Source of the DNA: Niallia circulans
GTDB lineage: Bacteria > Bacillota > Bacilli > Bacillales > Cytobacillaceae
NCBI RefSeq assembly: GCF_003726095.1
Contig: NZ_CP026031.1
Span: 3,962,501 to 4,024,000 of the forward strand
Length of the DNA: 61,500 nt
Reading direction: 5' to 3'
Made by a program: the position numbers and the translations under genes
Part shown: in pieces, positions 40,296 through 50,142 of the stretch
How positions within the stretch are numbered: position 1 is the first letter of the stretch
How the letters are laid out: every line of letters begins with the position of its first letter
The notes under the pieces: generated by a model
Told to the model about the DNA's origin: nothing
Seen by the model: only the letters and a program-made list of their open reading frames with translations
Databases searched by the model: none

Positions 40296-40778
40296 ATGTC
40301 AATCGAAGTAGGCAGCAAGTTACAAGGAAAGGTAACAGGAATTACTAATTTTGGTGCGTTTGTTGAGCTCCCAGAAGGCGCAACAGGTCTTGTTCATATT
40401 AGTGAGGTCGCAGACAATTATGTAAAAGACATTAATGATCATTTAAAAGTAGGCGATGAAGTCGAAGTGAAAGTGATTAATGTCGAGAAAGATGGAAAAA
40501 TTGGACTATCTATTAAGAAAGCAAAAGATAGACCAGAAAGACCCGAGAGACCAGAAAGACCACAATACGAACGCGGAGAAAGAAGAGAATCAAGAGGCGG
40601 CTATTCCGGTGGGAATTCTCAAAGGTCACGTAATGCAAAATCAAATGAAAATCGTGCTCCTAAAGAGAATTTCGAATCGAAAATGGCTCGTTTCTTAAAA
40701 GACAGTGAAGATCGATTAGCTTCTCTGAAACGAAATACTGAGTCGAAACGCGGGGGAAGAGGCGCTAGACGAGGGTAA
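40296..40778 (+). CDS. yabR: S1 RNA-binding domain protein YabR
   Basis: A 160-residue protein. Residues 1-75 form one S1 domain ('GSKLQGKVTGITNFGAFVEL', 'GLVHISEVA', 'GDEVEVKVINVEKDGKIGLS'). Residues about 80-160 are a low-complexity, Arg/Pro/Glu-rich tail with a repeated 'RPERPERP' and an RGG-like end 'RGGRGARRG', which fits unstructured RNA binding. It resembles general stress protein 13; the exact role is not known. ATG 40296 lies behind AAGGAGGC. Confidence 0.93.
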   Translation: MSIEVGSKLQGKVTGITNFGAFVELPEGATGLVHISEVADNYVKDINDHLKVGDEVEVKVINVEKDGKIGLSIKKAKDRPERPERPERPQYERGERRESRGGYSGGNSQRSRNAKSNENRAPKENFESKMARFLKDSEDRLASLKRNTESKRGGRGARRG

Positions 40779-40839
40779 CTTGCTGCTGAATAACCAAATA
40801 GATAGCAGGGTTTATCGTTTATATATTCCCATAGCTTAG

Positions 40840-40864
40840 GCAAGCCAATTTGGCTTGCTTTTTA
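40840..40864 (+). terminator. Terminator behind yabR
   Basis: GCAAGCCA pairs with TGGCTTGC around a short AT loop, followed by TTTTTA. Confidence 0.85.
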
Positions 40865-40911
40865 TATTTTATAGGAAGTTTGTCTGTTTAGCTATTCCCG
40901 TAAAAAGAACA

Positions 40912-40950
40912 CAAAAAAACCACGTAAAAATTTTTACGTGGGTTTTTTTG
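40912..40950. terminator. Symmetric terminator, chiefly for tRNA-Met
   Basis: CCACGTAAAAA / TTTTTACGTGG with A7 on the left and T7 on the right, so it can work on both strands. On the minus strand it ends the tRNA transcript 3-4 bp behind the mature tRNA end. Confidence 0.88.
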
Positions 40951-40953
40951 TGA

Positions 40954-41027
40954 TAGCGGCGGAGGGGATCGAACCCCCGACCTCACGGGTATGAACCGTA
41001 CGCTCTAGCCAGCTGAGCTACACCGCC
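40954..41027 (-). tRNA. tRNA-Met (anticodon CAT)
   Basis: A 74-nt cloverleaf on the minus strand from 'ggcggtgtagctcag' to 'ctccgccgcta'. The acceptor stem is GGCGGTG / CGCCGCT-type pairing with discriminator A; the anticodon loop 'ttCATac' reads AUG; the T loop is 'ggttcgatc'. CCA is not encoded. The 5' G-C acceptor pair marks it as elongator, not initiator, although tRNA-Ile2 (modified CAT) should be excluded. Confidence 0.95.
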
Positions 41028-41050
41028 ATAATATTAACAAGACAATTAAT

Positions 41051-41079
41051 ATAATACAAATAAATAATCGCAATGTCAA
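41051..41079 (-). promoter_or_regulatory. Promoter of tRNA-Met
   Basis: On the minus strand TTGACA (plus 41074-41079), 17-bp spacer, TATTAT (plus 41051-41056), 24 bp before the tRNA. Confidence 0.82.
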
Positions 41080-41291
41080 TAGATTTTAGACATTTATTTA
41101 ATATGTTAGTATGGTGTATGTTTAAGCACTTGTTAATGAGTTGAAAGACCAAAAAGCATATTGCATGAAATGACAAAAATAAGCAATAAATATAAAAAAG
41201 TGACTGTAGAAAAGATCATTTATATTAAGATTGTCTGTTGGTAAGGCTGACTAATTATAAAGTAACTTCTTTTTGCTTGATAGAAGGAATC

Positions 41292-41362
41292 TATCGAATT
41301 TTGTATTTCCATAAAAAAATGGAGGAAAGAAGTCGAGCGAAAGATTGGAACTGCTTCGTTAT
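41292..41362 (+). promoter_or_regulatory. Possible Spo0A boxes before spoIIE
   Basis: Near matches to TGNCGAA: TATCGAA (41292-41298, 6/7), GAGCGAA (41335-41341, 5/7) and, on the minus strand, TAACGAA (plus 41356-41362, 6/7). They stand just upstream of the spoIIE promoter, as expected for Spo0A activation. The rest of 41080-41291 shows nothing clear. Confidence 0.5.
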
Positions 41363-41364
41363 TT

Positions 41365-41397
41365 TGACAAACTTTTAAATAACTAGCTTCTATAATG
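41365..41397 (+). promoter_or_regulatory. spoIIE promoter with 21-bp spacing
   Basis: TTGACA (41365-41370) and TATAAT (41392-41397), both perfect, are separated by 21 bp instead of 17. The same odd spacing is known for the Spo0A-dependent sigma-A promoter of B. subtilis spoIIE. Confidence 0.85.
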
Positions 41398-41430
41398 TGG
41401 AGCAACGATACTTGTTAGGGAGTGTGGTTT

Positions 41431-43908
41431 ATGGAGAAAGTGGAAAGGGATATAATCGATCCGATTGGTGAAGTTGATTTTGGGAAGTCGCGAGATAGCT
41501 TCAGTACATTAGTTCATAAATTTTATACAAAAGTAGAAAACTTCTTTTTAGTAAAAGGCTTTTTATTGTTGATTCTCGGATTTTTACTTGGACGAGCTTT
41601 AATATTAGGACAACTTACCCCTTTTGCTCTTCCATTTTTTGCGGCAGTATATCTATCAAGGAAAGATAAAGCACCACTCGCGCTTATTGGATTAATAGCC
41701 GGCGCTGCTACTTTAGGGGTAACAGAGGCAGCTTCTAACTTTGTCTTGTCTTTCTTATTTTTGATTAGCTATAAAATTATTTTAAATTGGAAAAATAAAG
41801 AGCAGCAACTTGTCCCATTATTTGTGTTTGGACTAGTCTTTTTAGGCAGCTTAGTGAAAGCCTATCTTTTAACAAATGGTTTTACACTGTATGGTGGAAT
41901 GTTAGCGTTTGTAGAAGGAAGTCTTGGCTATATACTTACATTAATTTTTTTACAAAGTCTGCCGTTACTTACGGTCAATAAAAGAAGACAAGCCCTTAAA
42001 ACAGAAGAAATTGTCTGTCTTATCATTATGCTAGCTTCTATTATGACTGGAACAATTGGCTGGGCCGTTTATGGCTTATCGATTGAACATATTATGTCTC
42101 GTTATTTAGTTCTCCTATTTTCCTTTATGGCAGGGGCCACTATTGGCTCGACTGTTGGCGTTGTGACCGGATTAATTTTTAGTCTTGCAAGCATTTCTAG
42201 CTTCTATCATATGAGCTTATTGGCTTTCTCTGGTCTTCTAGGTGGATTGCTGAAAGAAGGAAAGAAAATCGGTGTAGCACTTGGTTTATTTATTGCCACT
42301 CTCCTTATTGGCATGTATGGAGAAGGTGGTGGCGTCCTATCTGTTTCGTTAATGGAAACAACTATAGCTGTTTTCCTGTTTCTTATGACACCGAGAAGTT
42401 TAACCTCACGCATAGCAAAGCATATACCAGGAACAGCAGAATATTCCCAAGAACAACAGCAATATATGAGAAAAATGAGAGATGTAACAGCTCAAAGAGT
42501 ATCTCAATTCTCCAATGTATTTCAAGCACTCTCTAAAAGTTTTTCTTCCCCAAATATAAGTGAAATGATAGAGGAAGAGGATAAGGAGCTAGATTACTTT
42601 TTAAGCAATGTGACAGAAAAGACGTGTCAGACATGTTTTCGTAAAGAACATTGCTGGGCACGTAACTTTAATACAACCTATGATTATATGAAAGATATTA
42701 TGACTGAAATGGCTGATACTGGTGGAAATATTTCCACTAGTCTTCAAAGGGAGTGGGATAAACATTGTACAAGGTCGAAGAAGGTGACGGATGCAATCCA
42801 TCAAGAATTGACATTGTACCAGGCAAACCAAAAATTAAAAAAACAAGTCCAGGAAAGCAGGAAATTAGTTGCAGATCAATTGCTTGGTGTATCTGAGGTA
42901 ATGGGTGATTTTGCAAAAGAAATTCAAAGAGAAAGAGAAAATCACTACAAACAGGAGGAATTAATCCTAGAAGCTATTCAAGAGTTTGGCATTCATATTG
43001 AAAATGTTGAAATATACAGCTTGGAACAAGGAAATGTAGATATCGATATCACTATTCCATACAACACAGGCTATGGAGAATGTGAAAAACTAATTGCGCC
43101 AATGCTATCGGATATTCTTGGCGAGACCATTATTGTAAATAAAGAGGAGGTATCTGAGTACTCCAAAGATTATAGTCATGCAACATTCCGGTCAGCGAAA
43201 GCTTATACAATAGAGACTGGTGTTGCGCATGCAGCAAAGGATGGCGGGTTTATTTCAGGAGATAGCTACTCTACTATTGAACTAGGTTTAGGTAAATACG
43301 CTATGGCAATTAGTGATGGAATGGGAAATGGGAAGCGGGCCCATGTAGAAAGCGAAGAGACCCTTCAATTATTGCAAAAAATTCTGCAATCAGGAATTGA
43401 AGAACAAGTAGCGATAAAATCAATTAATTCCATTCTATCTTTGCGAACAACAGATGAAATTTTTTCTACACTGGATTTAGCAATGATTGATCTCCAAAAC
43501 GCAGCGGTTAAATTTCTGAAAATTGGCTCTACACCTAGTTTCATCAAAAGAGGTTCAAAGGTTATGAAAATACAGGCAAGTAATCTGCCAATGGGAATTC
43601 TCCAAGAATTTGATGTGGATGTTGTGAGTGAACAATTAAAGGCTGGAGATCTTCTCATTATGATGAGTGACGGTGTGTTTGAAGGACCAAAACATGTTGA
43701 GAACTTTGAGATTTGGATGAAGAGAAAAATTAAGGAATTGAAAACAGAGAACCCTCAAGAGGTAGCAGATTTAATTATGGAGGAGGTTATCCGATCTCGC
43801 TTAGGCTTAATTGAAGACGACATGACCGTGTTAGTTGCGAAAATTGACCATAATATTCCGAAGTGGGCGTCCATTCCAGTAAAAGGTTTTAAGCAAATCG
43901 CAAACTAA
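41431..43908 (+). CDS. spoIIE: Stage II sporulation phosphatase SpoIIE
   Basis: An 825-residue membrane phosphatase. Residues about 40-325 hold some ten hydrophobic segments; a central region (about 330-580) includes 'CQTCFRKEHCW'; the C-terminal PP2C domain has 'ISDGMGNGKRAH' (about 626-637) and 'MMSDGVFEGP' (about 743-752) with metal-binding aspartates. It dephosphorylates SpoIIAA and so frees sigma-F in the forespore, and it joins FtsZ at the polar septum. I chose ATG 41431; GTG 41422 is too close to AGGGAG. Confidence 0.96.
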   Translation: MEKVERDIIDPIGEVDFGKSRDSFSTLVHKFYTKVENFFLVKGFLLLILGFLLGRALILGQLTPFALPFFAAVYLSRKDKAPLALIGLIAGAATLGVTEAASNFVLSFLFLISYKIILNWKNKEQQLVPLFVFGLVFLGSLVKAYLLTNGFTLYGGMLAFVEGSLGYILTLIFLQSLPLLTVNKRRQALKTEEIVCLIIMLASIMTGTIGWAVYGLSIEHIMSRYLVLLFSFMAGATIGSTVGVVTGLIFSLASISSFYHMSLLAFSGLLGGLLKEGKKIGVALGLFIATLLIGMYGEGGGVLSVSLMETTIAVFLFLMTPRSLTSRIAKHIPGTAEYSQEQQQYMRKMRDVTAQRVSQFSNVFQALSKSFSSPNISEMIEEEDKELDYFLSNVTEKTCQTCFRKEHCWARNFNTTYDYMKDIMTEMADTGGNISTSLQREWDKHCTRSKKVTDAIHQELTLYQANQKLKKQVQESRKLVADQLLGVSEVMGDFAKEIQRERENHYKQEELILEAIQEFGIHIENVEIYSLEQGNVDIDITIPYNTGYGECEKLIAPMLSDILGETIIVNKEEVSEYSKDYSHATFRSAKAYTIETGVAHAAKDGGFISGDSYSTIELGLGKYAMAISDGMGNGKRAHVESEETLQLLQKILQSGIEEQVAIKSINSILSLRTTDEIFSTLDLAMIDLQNAAVKFLKIGSTPSFIKRGSKVMKIQASNLPMGILQEFDVDVVSEQLKAGDLLIMMSDGVFEGPKHVENFEIWMKRKIKELKTENPQEVADLIMEEVIRSRLGLIEDDMTVLVAKIDHNIPKWASIPVKGFKQIAN

Positions 43909-43955
43909 ATGTGATCGTTTAAAATGGTCTTTCTAGTTTTATATAAATTTAAAGG

Positions 43956-43998
43956 ACTAACATTCAGTAGGAGAAAAACACTGTGTGTTAGTTTTTAT
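43956..43998 (+). terminator. Terminator behind spoIIE
   Basis: ACTAACA (43956-43962) pairs with TGTTAGT (43986-43992), with inner CAG/CTG, followed by T's. Confidence 0.75.
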
Positions 43999-44089
43999 TA
44001 TACTAATCTGTTTATTCTTGGAAAAGGTATAAATACTTCTCTTTTCGTCGAGAATGGGACTAACTCATAAAGATGGAGGGGAGATATTT

Positions 44090-44824
44090 ATGAAAACAGG
44101 TACGTTAAAGCAGGTTTTGCTTATCACAGATGGATGTTCTAATAAAGGAGAAGATCCTATCGCAATGGCAGCATTAGCAAATGAACAAGGAATTACGGTA
44201 AATGTTATTGGAGTCATGGAACAAGATACAATTGATGAGCAGGGAATGAAAGAAATTGAAGGCATTGCACTCTCTGGAGGCGGTGTTAGTCAAGTTGTGT
44301 ATGCGCAGCAGTTAAGTCAGACTGTCCAAATGGTAACGAAAAAGGCGATGACCCAAACACTCCAAGGGGTAGTAAATAAAGAGCTTCAGCAAATACTAGG
44401 TTCCTCTAAAACAATGGAGGATCTTCCTCCAGAAAAAAGAGGAGAGGTAATGGAGGTTGTGGACGAACTGGGGGAAACAGTTGAACTGGAGGTGTTAGTA
44501 TTACTAGATACAAGCGCCAGTATGAAGCATAAATTACCAACTGTAAAAGAAGCCTTACTTGACCTATCTTTAAGCTTGAATGCCCGATCTGGCGAGAATC
44601 GCTACTCTGTGTTTGTATTTCCCGGGAAAAAGAAAGATGTCGAAAAATTAATGGATTGGACACCTCGTCTAGAATCTCTAACAAGTATCTTTCCAAAGTT
44701 ATCGACAGGAGGCATTACACCAACAGGTCCAGCTTTAAAAGAAGCCATTCGTTACTTTAAGCATAAGCGCTCATTAAGGAGCTTGATTTCAAGTGATGAT
44801 GAATACATCGAAGAGTCAATTTAA
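44090..44824 (+). CDS. yabS: VWA-domain protein YabS
   Basis: A 244-residue protein with two von Willebrand A-like parts. The start 'LKQVLLITDGCSNKGEDP' holds a metal-site-like 'TDGCSN'; the second part 'LEVLVLLDTSASMKHKLP' (about 134-151) carries a MIDAS DxSxS. It pairs with YabT, as always in Bacillus, and is sporulation-linked by context; its ligand is unknown. I chose ATG 44090 behind GGAGGGGAG; the earlier in-frame ATG has no site. It overlaps yabT by 32 bp. Confidence 0.92.
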   Translation: MKTGTLKQVLLITDGCSNKGEDPIAMAALANEQGITVNVIGVMEQDTIDEQGMKEIEGIALSGGGVSQVVYAQQLSQTVQMVTKKAMTQTLQGVVNKELQQILGSSKTMEDLPPEKRGEVMEVVDELGETVELEVLVLLDTSASMKHKLPTVKEALLDLSLSLNARSGENRYSVFVFPGKKKDVEKLMDWTPRLESLTSIFPKLSTGGITPTGPALKEAIRYFKHKRSLRSLISSDDEYIEESI

Positions 44825-45800
44825 AATAAATAGTGGAACAGTAATAAAAGGAAAGTGGCATAACAAGCAATATACAGTCTTAAAGGAACTTGGCTATGGA
44901 GCGAATGGTACAGTTTTTTTAGCAGATTCCAAAATAGGAAGAGTTGCTTTGAAATTAAGCAACAATAGTGTATCTATAACTTCTGAAGTAAATGTTTTGA
45001 AATCCTTCGCAAAGGTCCAAGGTTATAGCCTTGGACCTTCTTTAATAGATGTAGATGATTGGGTAACAAATAGAGGAACTACTTCTTTTTATGTAATGGA
45101 GTATATTAGTGGACCAGATTTACTAACCTTTATTCATAATAAGGAAGTATTATGGATTGATGTGCTAATGATCCAATTATTAAAGGATTTACAAAATCTT
45201 CATGAAAATAATTGGGTCTTTGGAGATTTAAAACCAGAAAACCTAATTATTACAGGGCCCCCAACGAAAATTAGATGCATTGATGTAGGGGGGACAACCA
45301 TAAAAGGGAGAGCGATTAAAGAATTTACAGAGTTCTTTGATAGAGGATACTGGGGGTTAGGAACAAGAAAGGCAGAGCCAGGATATGATTTGTTTGCTGT
45401 TGCGATGATTATACTGAATCTTTATTATCCACAGCGTTTTAATAAAAAGGAGGGCGGAATCAAACAGCTGCATATGATGATTCGACAAAAGCAAGGATTA
45501 ATGCGTTTTGAGGGGATTCTAGTAAATGCGTTAACAGGAAAATATCTATCGGCAAAAGAAATGCGATTAGATTATTTAAATTTAACAAGTGGAGAATCAA
45601 AAAAAACAAGTAGAAGCACAATAACAGCTGGAACGAATAGAAGTAAAGCTCGCCAAGCGAACAGTCAACCTGCTCCTTCTGCTCAGACAAGAAGTAAATT
45701 GGTTAAAAAGAAGAAAAAGGCAGGATGGGCTGAATCTATAGTCATCATTATCCTTATCTCTATTTGTTATATTTTGTATATATATGGTCAATTAACTTGA
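44793..45800 (+). CDS. yabT: Hanks-type Ser/Thr kinase YabT
   Basis: A 335-residue kinase with a tail anchor. The P-loop is 'LGYGANGTVFLA' (about 32-43), the ATP lysine lies in 'RVALKLS', the catalytic loop is 'FGDLKPENL' (Asp near 145) and the DFG place is 'IDVGG'. A Ser/Thr/basic linker with a 'KKKKK' cluster precedes the C-terminal membrane segment (about 315-332). In B. subtilis YabT binds DNA, is active in sporulation and phosphorylates RecA. Start GTG 44793, 10 bp behind AAGGAG; ATG 44796 or 44799 are alternatives. Confidence 0.92.
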   Translation: MMMNTSKSQFKINSGTVIKGKWHNKQYTVLKELGYGANGTVFLADSKIGRVALKLSNNSVSITSEVNVLKSFAKVQGYSLGPSLIDVDDWVTNRGTTSFYVMEYISGPDLLTFIHNKEVLWIDVLMIQLLKDLQNLHENNWVFGDLKPENLIITGPPTKIRCIDVGGTTIKGRAIKEFTEFFDRGYWGLGTRKAEPGYDLFAVAMIILNLYYPQRFNKKEGGIKQLHMMIRQKQGLMRFEGILVNALTGKYLSAKEMRLDYLNLTSGESKKTSRSTITAGTNRSKARQANSQPAPSAQTRSKLVKKKKKAGWAESIVIIILISICYILYIYGQLT

Positions 45801-45828
45801 AAAGAGGATTTTTAGCAATTTTTAGAGA

Positions 45829-45872
45829 ATAGTCTTTGGTATCACTTTTAAAAAAGTGATATCCTAGACTAT
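45829..45872. repeat. 44-bp near-perfect palindrome between yabT and tilS
   Basis: ATAGTC..GGTATCACTTTT (45829-45849) is mirrored by AAAAGTGATATCC..GACTAT (to 45872) around an A-rich centre. No T-run follows on the plus strand. It may be a cruciform, an operator or a processing site. Confidence 0.65.
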
Positions 45873-45950
45873 AGTAACTACAACCTCTGATGAAAAAGTA
45901 ATAACATCAGGGCTGGTAGAATAGTGATAGTGATAAGGAAGTAATCAAAA

Positions 45951-47336
45951 ATGTTTGAGGATCAAATTTTAAATTACCTGCAAGGAAAAAATATGAACCT
46001 AGAAGGTAAGAAAATCTTGGTTGGAGTTTCTGGAGGACCAGATTCTTTAGCACTCCTTCATTTTTTATGGACAAAACAAGAAGAATGGAAAATCAAGGTT
46101 TTTGCTGGACATGTGGATCATATGTTTAGAGGGGGGGAGTCGCTCGAGGAGGCTGAGTTTGTAAAATCGTTCTGTGAAGAAAGAAATATTCCTTTTTCTT
46201 GGGAGCGAATAGATTTACCAGCATTTATCCAAAAAACAGGAATGAATTCACAAAAGGCAGCAAGAGAATGCAGGTATTCCTTCTATGAAAAAGTAATGGA
46301 GAAGCACAACTTAGATTACTTAGCATTAGGTCATCATGGAGATGATCAAATAGAAACCATCTTGATGCGATTAACGAGAGGAAGTTTAGGTAAATCAAGG
46401 GCTGGAATTCCTTTTATGCGTCCATTTGGTACAGGAAAAATTATTCGTCCCTTTTTATGTTTAGAAAGGGAAGACATTGAGGAATATTGTAAAGTACATA
46501 ATCTTAATCCAAGAAGAGATCCAAGCAATGAAAAAGATACCTATAGCCGCAATAGATACAGAAAACAAGTTGTGCCCTTTTTAAAAAAAGAAAACATTCA
46601 TGCGGCAAAGCATTTTCAACGGTTTAGTGAAGAATTAACAGATGATGAAACCTATTTAATGAAGCAGGCTGAAGAAAAGCTTTCTGAGGTATTGGTTGAA
46701 AAAAAGGCTGCGGAAGTAGTAGTTGATATTAATCGTTTTCTTTTAATAGCTATTCCTTTACAAAGAAGATGTATTCAACTAATATTAAATTATCTCTATG
46801 ACGAGATACCTATTTCATTATCCGCATTACATACTGAGCAAATGATGATATTACTTAAGAGTCCTCATTCTTCTGGAAATATTGATCTCCCGAATGGTTT
46901 GAAAGTGAAAAAGTCGTATCATTTTCTTCATTTTCAACTTAATTTATCTCCAGCACAATCCTTTTATTATGAATTATCAAAAATGGGAGAGTTATTATTA
47001 CCAAATGGGTACAATATTAAGGTAGAATATATAAACGGTGAAACGATTACTAATGACCATTGTATTCTTTTGGATGCAACTTCTATTTCTTTTCCTCTTA
47101 TTATCCGTACTAGAAGAGATGGTGATAGAATTCATTTAAAAGGAATGGATGGAAGGAAAAAAGTGAACCGTATTTTTATCGATGAAAAGATTCCAATCCA
47201 TAAGAGAGATCATTGGCCAATCGTTACGGATAGCAAAGGTGAAATTCTTTGGATACCAGGACTAAAAAAATCGATATATTCTCATAGTAATACGAATAGT
47301 GGTAGTAATCTATTAATAACATATAAAAAGCAATGA
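45951..47336 (+). CDS. tilS: tRNA(Ile)-lysidine synthase
   Basis: A 461-residue N-type ATP pyrophosphatase. The PP-loop '[13 protein letters not shown]' (about 25-37), 'GHVDHMFRG', '[19 protein letters not shown]' and 'IRPFL' are clear; the C-terminal domain ends with '[18 protein letters not shown]' and '[11 protein letters not shown]'. It makes lysidine at the wobble base of tRNA-Ile(CAU), an essential step. ATG 45951 lies behind 'aaggaag'. hpt follows 22 bp later. Confidence 0.96.
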   Translation: MFEDQILNYLQGKNMNLEGKKILVGVSGGPDSLALLHFLWTKQEEWKIKVFAGHVDHMFRGGESLEEAEFVKSFCEERNIPFSWERIDLPAFIQKTGMNSQKAARECRYSFYEKVMEKHNLDYLALGHHGDDQIETILMRLTRGSLGKSRAGIPFMRPFGTGKIIRPFLCLEREDIEEYCKVHNLNPRRDPSNEKDTYSRNRYRKQVVPFLKKENIHAAKHFQRFSEELTDDETYLMKQAEEKLSEVLVEKKAAEVVVDINRFLLIAIPLQRRCIQLILNYLYDEIPISLSALHTEQMMILLKSPHSSGNIDLPNGLKVKKSYHFLHFQLNLSPAQSFYYELSKMGELLLPNGYNIKVEYINGETITNDHCILLDATSISFPLIIRTRRDGDRIHLKGMDGRKKVNRIFIDEKIPIHKRDHWPIVTDSKGEILWIPGLKKSIYSHSNTNSGSNLLITYKKQ

Positions 47337-47358
47337 TCTTCTAGGGGGCACACAAGAA

Positions 47359-47907
47359 ATGAAACACGATATTGAAAAAATATTGATATCTGAAGAGGAA
47401 ATACAAGGTAAAATCAAAGATTTGGCATTTCAGCTTACAGAGGAATATCAAGATAAATTTCCTTTGGCAATTGGAGTATTAAAAGGTGCTATGCCCTTTA
47501 TGGCAGATCTTTTAAAACGCGTGGATACATACCTTGAAATGGATTTTATGGATGTGTCAAGCTACGGTAATTCTACTGTATCTTCTGGAGAAGTAAAAAT
47601 CTTAAAAGATTTGGATACTTCTGTGGAAGGAAGAGACATACTAATTATCGAGGACATTATTGATAGTGGATTAACTTTAAGCTATCTTGTAGAGTTGTTC
47701 CGTTATCGTAAAGCAAAATCAATCAAAATTGTGACACTTCTTGATAAACCAACTGGTAGAAAGACAGATCTTAAAGCAGATTATGTAGGATTTATCGTAC
47801 CAGACGCTTTTGTTGTTGGTTATGGATTAGACTACGCGGAAAGGTATCGAAATCTACCATATATTGGTGTTTTAAAACCGGAAGTTTATACTAGTGACAG
47901 TGAATAA
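47359..47907 (+). CDS. hpt: Hypoxanthine phosphoribosyltransferase
   Basis: A 182-residue purine-salvage enzyme (HprT) that makes IMP and GMP from the base and PRPP. '[15 protein letters not shown]', '[20 protein letters not shown]' and the PRPP loop '[15 protein letters not shown]' (about 94-108) are typical; '[17 protein letters not shown]' contacts the purine. In B. subtilis HprT also forms a complex with TilS that activates ftsH; the gene order tilS-hpt-ftsH is kept here. Confidence 0.97.
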   Translation: MKHDIEKILISEEEIQGKIKDLAFQLTEEYQDKFPLAIGVLKGAMPFMADLLKRVDTYLEMDFMDVSSYGNSTVSSGEVKILKDLDTSVEGRDILIIEDIIDSGLTLSYLVELFRYRKAKSIKIVTLLDKPTGRKTDLKADYVGFIVPDAFVVGYGLDYAERYRNLPYIGVLKPEVYTSDSE

Positions 47908-47919
47908 GTACATGAAAAG

Positions 47920-47949
47920 AGGAATTCTAGCCCGAAGAGGGTAATTCCT
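47920..47949 (+). terminator. Hairpin between hpt and ftsH
   Basis: AGGAATT (47920-47926) pairs with AATTCCT (47943-47949), with CCC/GGG inside. It lacks a T-run, so termination would be weak. Confidence 0.4.
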
Positions 47950-47978
47950 TGAATTTACTTAATTTTCTATGTTACTAT
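47949..47978 (+). promoter_or_regulatory. Candidate ftsH promoter
   Basis: TTGAAT (47949-47954), 18-bp spacer, TACTAT (47973-47978), 36 bp before ftsH. Confidence 0.55.
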
Positions 47979-48014
47979 ACTCTATAGTTTGTTTACCGTG
48001 GGAGGAGGTAAGGG

Positions 48015-49922
48015 ATGAACCGTATTTTTCGTAATACCATTTTTTATTTATTAATATTTTTAGTAATTATCGGTGTGGTTAGTTTTTTCAATGGAAATAA
48101 TCAGCCTACCAAGCAATTAACATATACTGAATTAATAAATCACCTTGATGCTGGTGATGTTGCCGAAATAACGCAGCAGCCTGAAAGAGGTGTCCTTGAA
48201 ATACGCGGGAAATTAAAGGGCTATAAAGAAAATGAAACATTTGTTTCCTATGTAACTAATAATGAAACAAATGCTCAAGTGATCTTAAAGGCTGCTACAG
48301 AAGGTTCCAAAATCGATGTCAAGCCTGCACAAGAAACAAGTGGATGGATCACATTCTTTACTTCAATTATTCCGTTTGTGATTATTTTTATCTTATTTTT
48401 CTTCTTGTTAAATCAAGCCCAAGGTGGCGGCGGCGGCCGTGTAATGAACTTTGGTAAGAGTAAAGCAAAACTATACAACGAAGAAAAGAAAAAGGTTCGC
48501 TTTAATGATGTAGCGGGCGCAGATGAAGAAAAGCAAGAGCTAGTAGAAGTAGTGGAATTCTTAAAAGATCCCCGAAAATTTGCTGAGCTAGGTGCTAGAA
48601 TACCAAAAGGTGTCCTTCTTAATGGACCTCCAGGAACAGGTAAAACATTACTTGCTAGAGCTGTTGCAGGAGAAGCTGGTGTACCTTTCTTCTCTATCAG
48701 TGGTTCTGACTTCGTGGAAATGTTTGTTGGGGTAGGGGCTTCTAGGGTTCGTGATTTATTTGAAAATGCGAAGAAAAATGCTCCTTGTATTATCTTTATT
48801 GATGAAATCGATGCTGTTGGTCGTCAACGTGGCGCTGGTTTAGGTGGAGGACACGATGAACGTGAACAAACGTTAAACCAACTATTAGTTGAAATGGATG
48901 GATTCGGTGCAAATGAAGGGATTATTATCATTGCTGCTACAAACCGTCCTGATATTCTTGACCCTGCATTATTACGTCCAGGTCGTTTTGACCGACAAAT
49001 TACGGTAGATAGACCTGATGTTAATGGTCGTGAGGCGGTATTACGTGTACATGCTCGTAATAAGCCTTTAGATGAGTCTGTTAATTTAAAAAGCATCGCT
49101 CAACGTACTCCGGGATTCTCTGGTGCGGATTTAGAAAACCTTCTAAACGAGGCTGCACTTGTTGCAGCGAGAGCGGATAAAAAGAAAATCGACATGGAAG
49201 ACATGGATGAAGCGACAGATCGTGTTATTGCTGGACCTTCCAAGAAAAGTCGTGTTATTTCCAAAAAAGAAAGAAACATTGTTTCTTACCATGAAGCTGG
49301 ACATACGATTATTGGTGTTGTATTAGATGAGGCGGATATGGTTCATAAAGTAACAATCGTACCTAGAGGTCAAGCTGGTGGATATGCAGTTATGCTTCCT
49401 AAGGAAGATCGTTTCTTAATGACGAAACAAGAGCTTCTTGATAAGATTACTGGATTACTTGGCGGTCGTGTTGCAGAGGATATCGTATTTGGGGAAGTAA
49501 GTACTGGAGCCCATAATGATTTCCAAAGAGCTACAGGTATTGCCCGTAAAATGGTAACAGAATACGGAATGAGTGATAAACTTGGACCATTACAATTTGG
49601 TCAAGCGCAAAGTCAAGTATTCCTTGGTCGTGACTTAAATAATGAACAAAATTATTCAGATGCAATTGCATATGACATTGATTTAGAAATTCAACGAATT
49701 ATAAAGGAATGTTATGAAAGAGCAAAACAAATTCTTACAGAAAACCGTGAGAAGTTGAACTTAATCGCTGAAACACTTCTTGAAATTGAAACGTTGGATG
49801 CAGAACAAATCAATAGTTTATACAAAGATGGTGTCTTGCCTGACCGTACAAAGAAGGCTGATACTACTTTAGGCACAGAAGATCTAAAAGTAAATATTAA
49901 CAAAAAAGATGATAACGAGTAA
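48015..49922 (+). CDS. ftsH: ATP-dependent zinc metalloprotease FtsH
   Basis: A 635-residue membrane AAA+ protease. Two membrane segments (about 7-24 and 112-133) flank an extracytosolic domain. The AAA domain has Walker A 'GPPGTGKT' (about 203-210), Walker B '[11 protein letters not shown]' and the second region of homology '[20 protein letters not shown]'; the protease has 'HEAGH' (about 425-429). It degrades membrane and regulatory proteins and is needed for sporulation through Spo0E. ATG 48015 follows GGGAGGAGG. A terminator follows. Confidence 0.98.
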   Translation: MNRIFRNTIFYLLIFLVIIGVVSFFNGNNQPTKQLTYTELINHLDAGDVAEITQQPERGVLEIRGKLKGYKENETFVSYVTNNETNAQVILKAATEGSKIDVKPAQETSGWITFFTSIIPFVIIFILFFFLLNQAQGGGGGRVMNFGKSKAKLYNEEKKKVRFNDVAGADEEKQELVEVVEFLKDPRKFAELGARIPKGVLLNGPPGTGKTLLARAVAGEAGVPFFSISGSDFVEMFVGVGASRVRDLFENAKKNAPCIIFIDEIDAVGRQRGAGLGGGHDEREQTLNQLLVEMDGFGANEGIIIIAATNRPDILDPALLRPGRFDRQITVDRPDVNGREAVLRVHARNKPLDESVNLKSIAQRTPGFSGADLENLLNEAALVAARADKKKIDMEDMDEATDRVIAGPSKKSRVISKKERNIVSYHEAGHTIIGVVLDEADMVHKVTIVPRGQAGGYAVMLPKEDRFLMTKQELLDKITGLLGGRVAEDIVFGEVSTGAHNDFQRATGIARKMVTEYGMSDKLGPLQFGQAQSQVFLGRDLNNEQNYSDAIAYDIDLEIQRIIKECYERAKQILTENREKLNLIAETLLEIETLDAEQINSLYKDGVLPDRTKKADTTLGTEDLKVNINKKDDNE

Positions 49923-49928
49923 TCGTTG

Positions 49929-49963
49929 AAAAAAGATGCGCTTTCAAGCGTGTCTTTTTTTTG
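49929..49963 (+). terminator. Terminator behind ftsH
   Basis: AAAAGATGCGCTT pairs with AAGCGTGTCTTTT (wobble pairs at two places), followed by T's. Confidence 0.85.
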
Positions 49964-50014
49964 TTAGAGAACCTTTACAACCACATCTTTTGGAAACAGC
50001 CATTGCTTTAGGCT

Positions 50015-50042
50015 TTGTCTCTTTCTTGTTGTATGTTATGAT
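50015..50042 (+). promoter_or_regulatory. Candidate coaX promoter
   Basis: TTGTCT (50015-50020), 16-bp spacer, TATGAT (50037-50042) with an extended TG. Confidence 0.6.
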
Positions 50043-50142
50043 ATTTCCAGTATTGGATAGACTCTAGATATAGCTTTCCTAAGTATATAAAGCGATACAA
50101 GATATGACGGGAAAATGAAATTAATAAAAAGTGGTGACTATA

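Noticed and set aside
40540..40575. Short tandem repeat (gac-cag-aaa units) in yabR taken as a CRISPR or VNTR
   Set aside because: It encodes an in-frame Arg-Pro-Glu repeat in the disordered tail of YabR; too short and without spacers.
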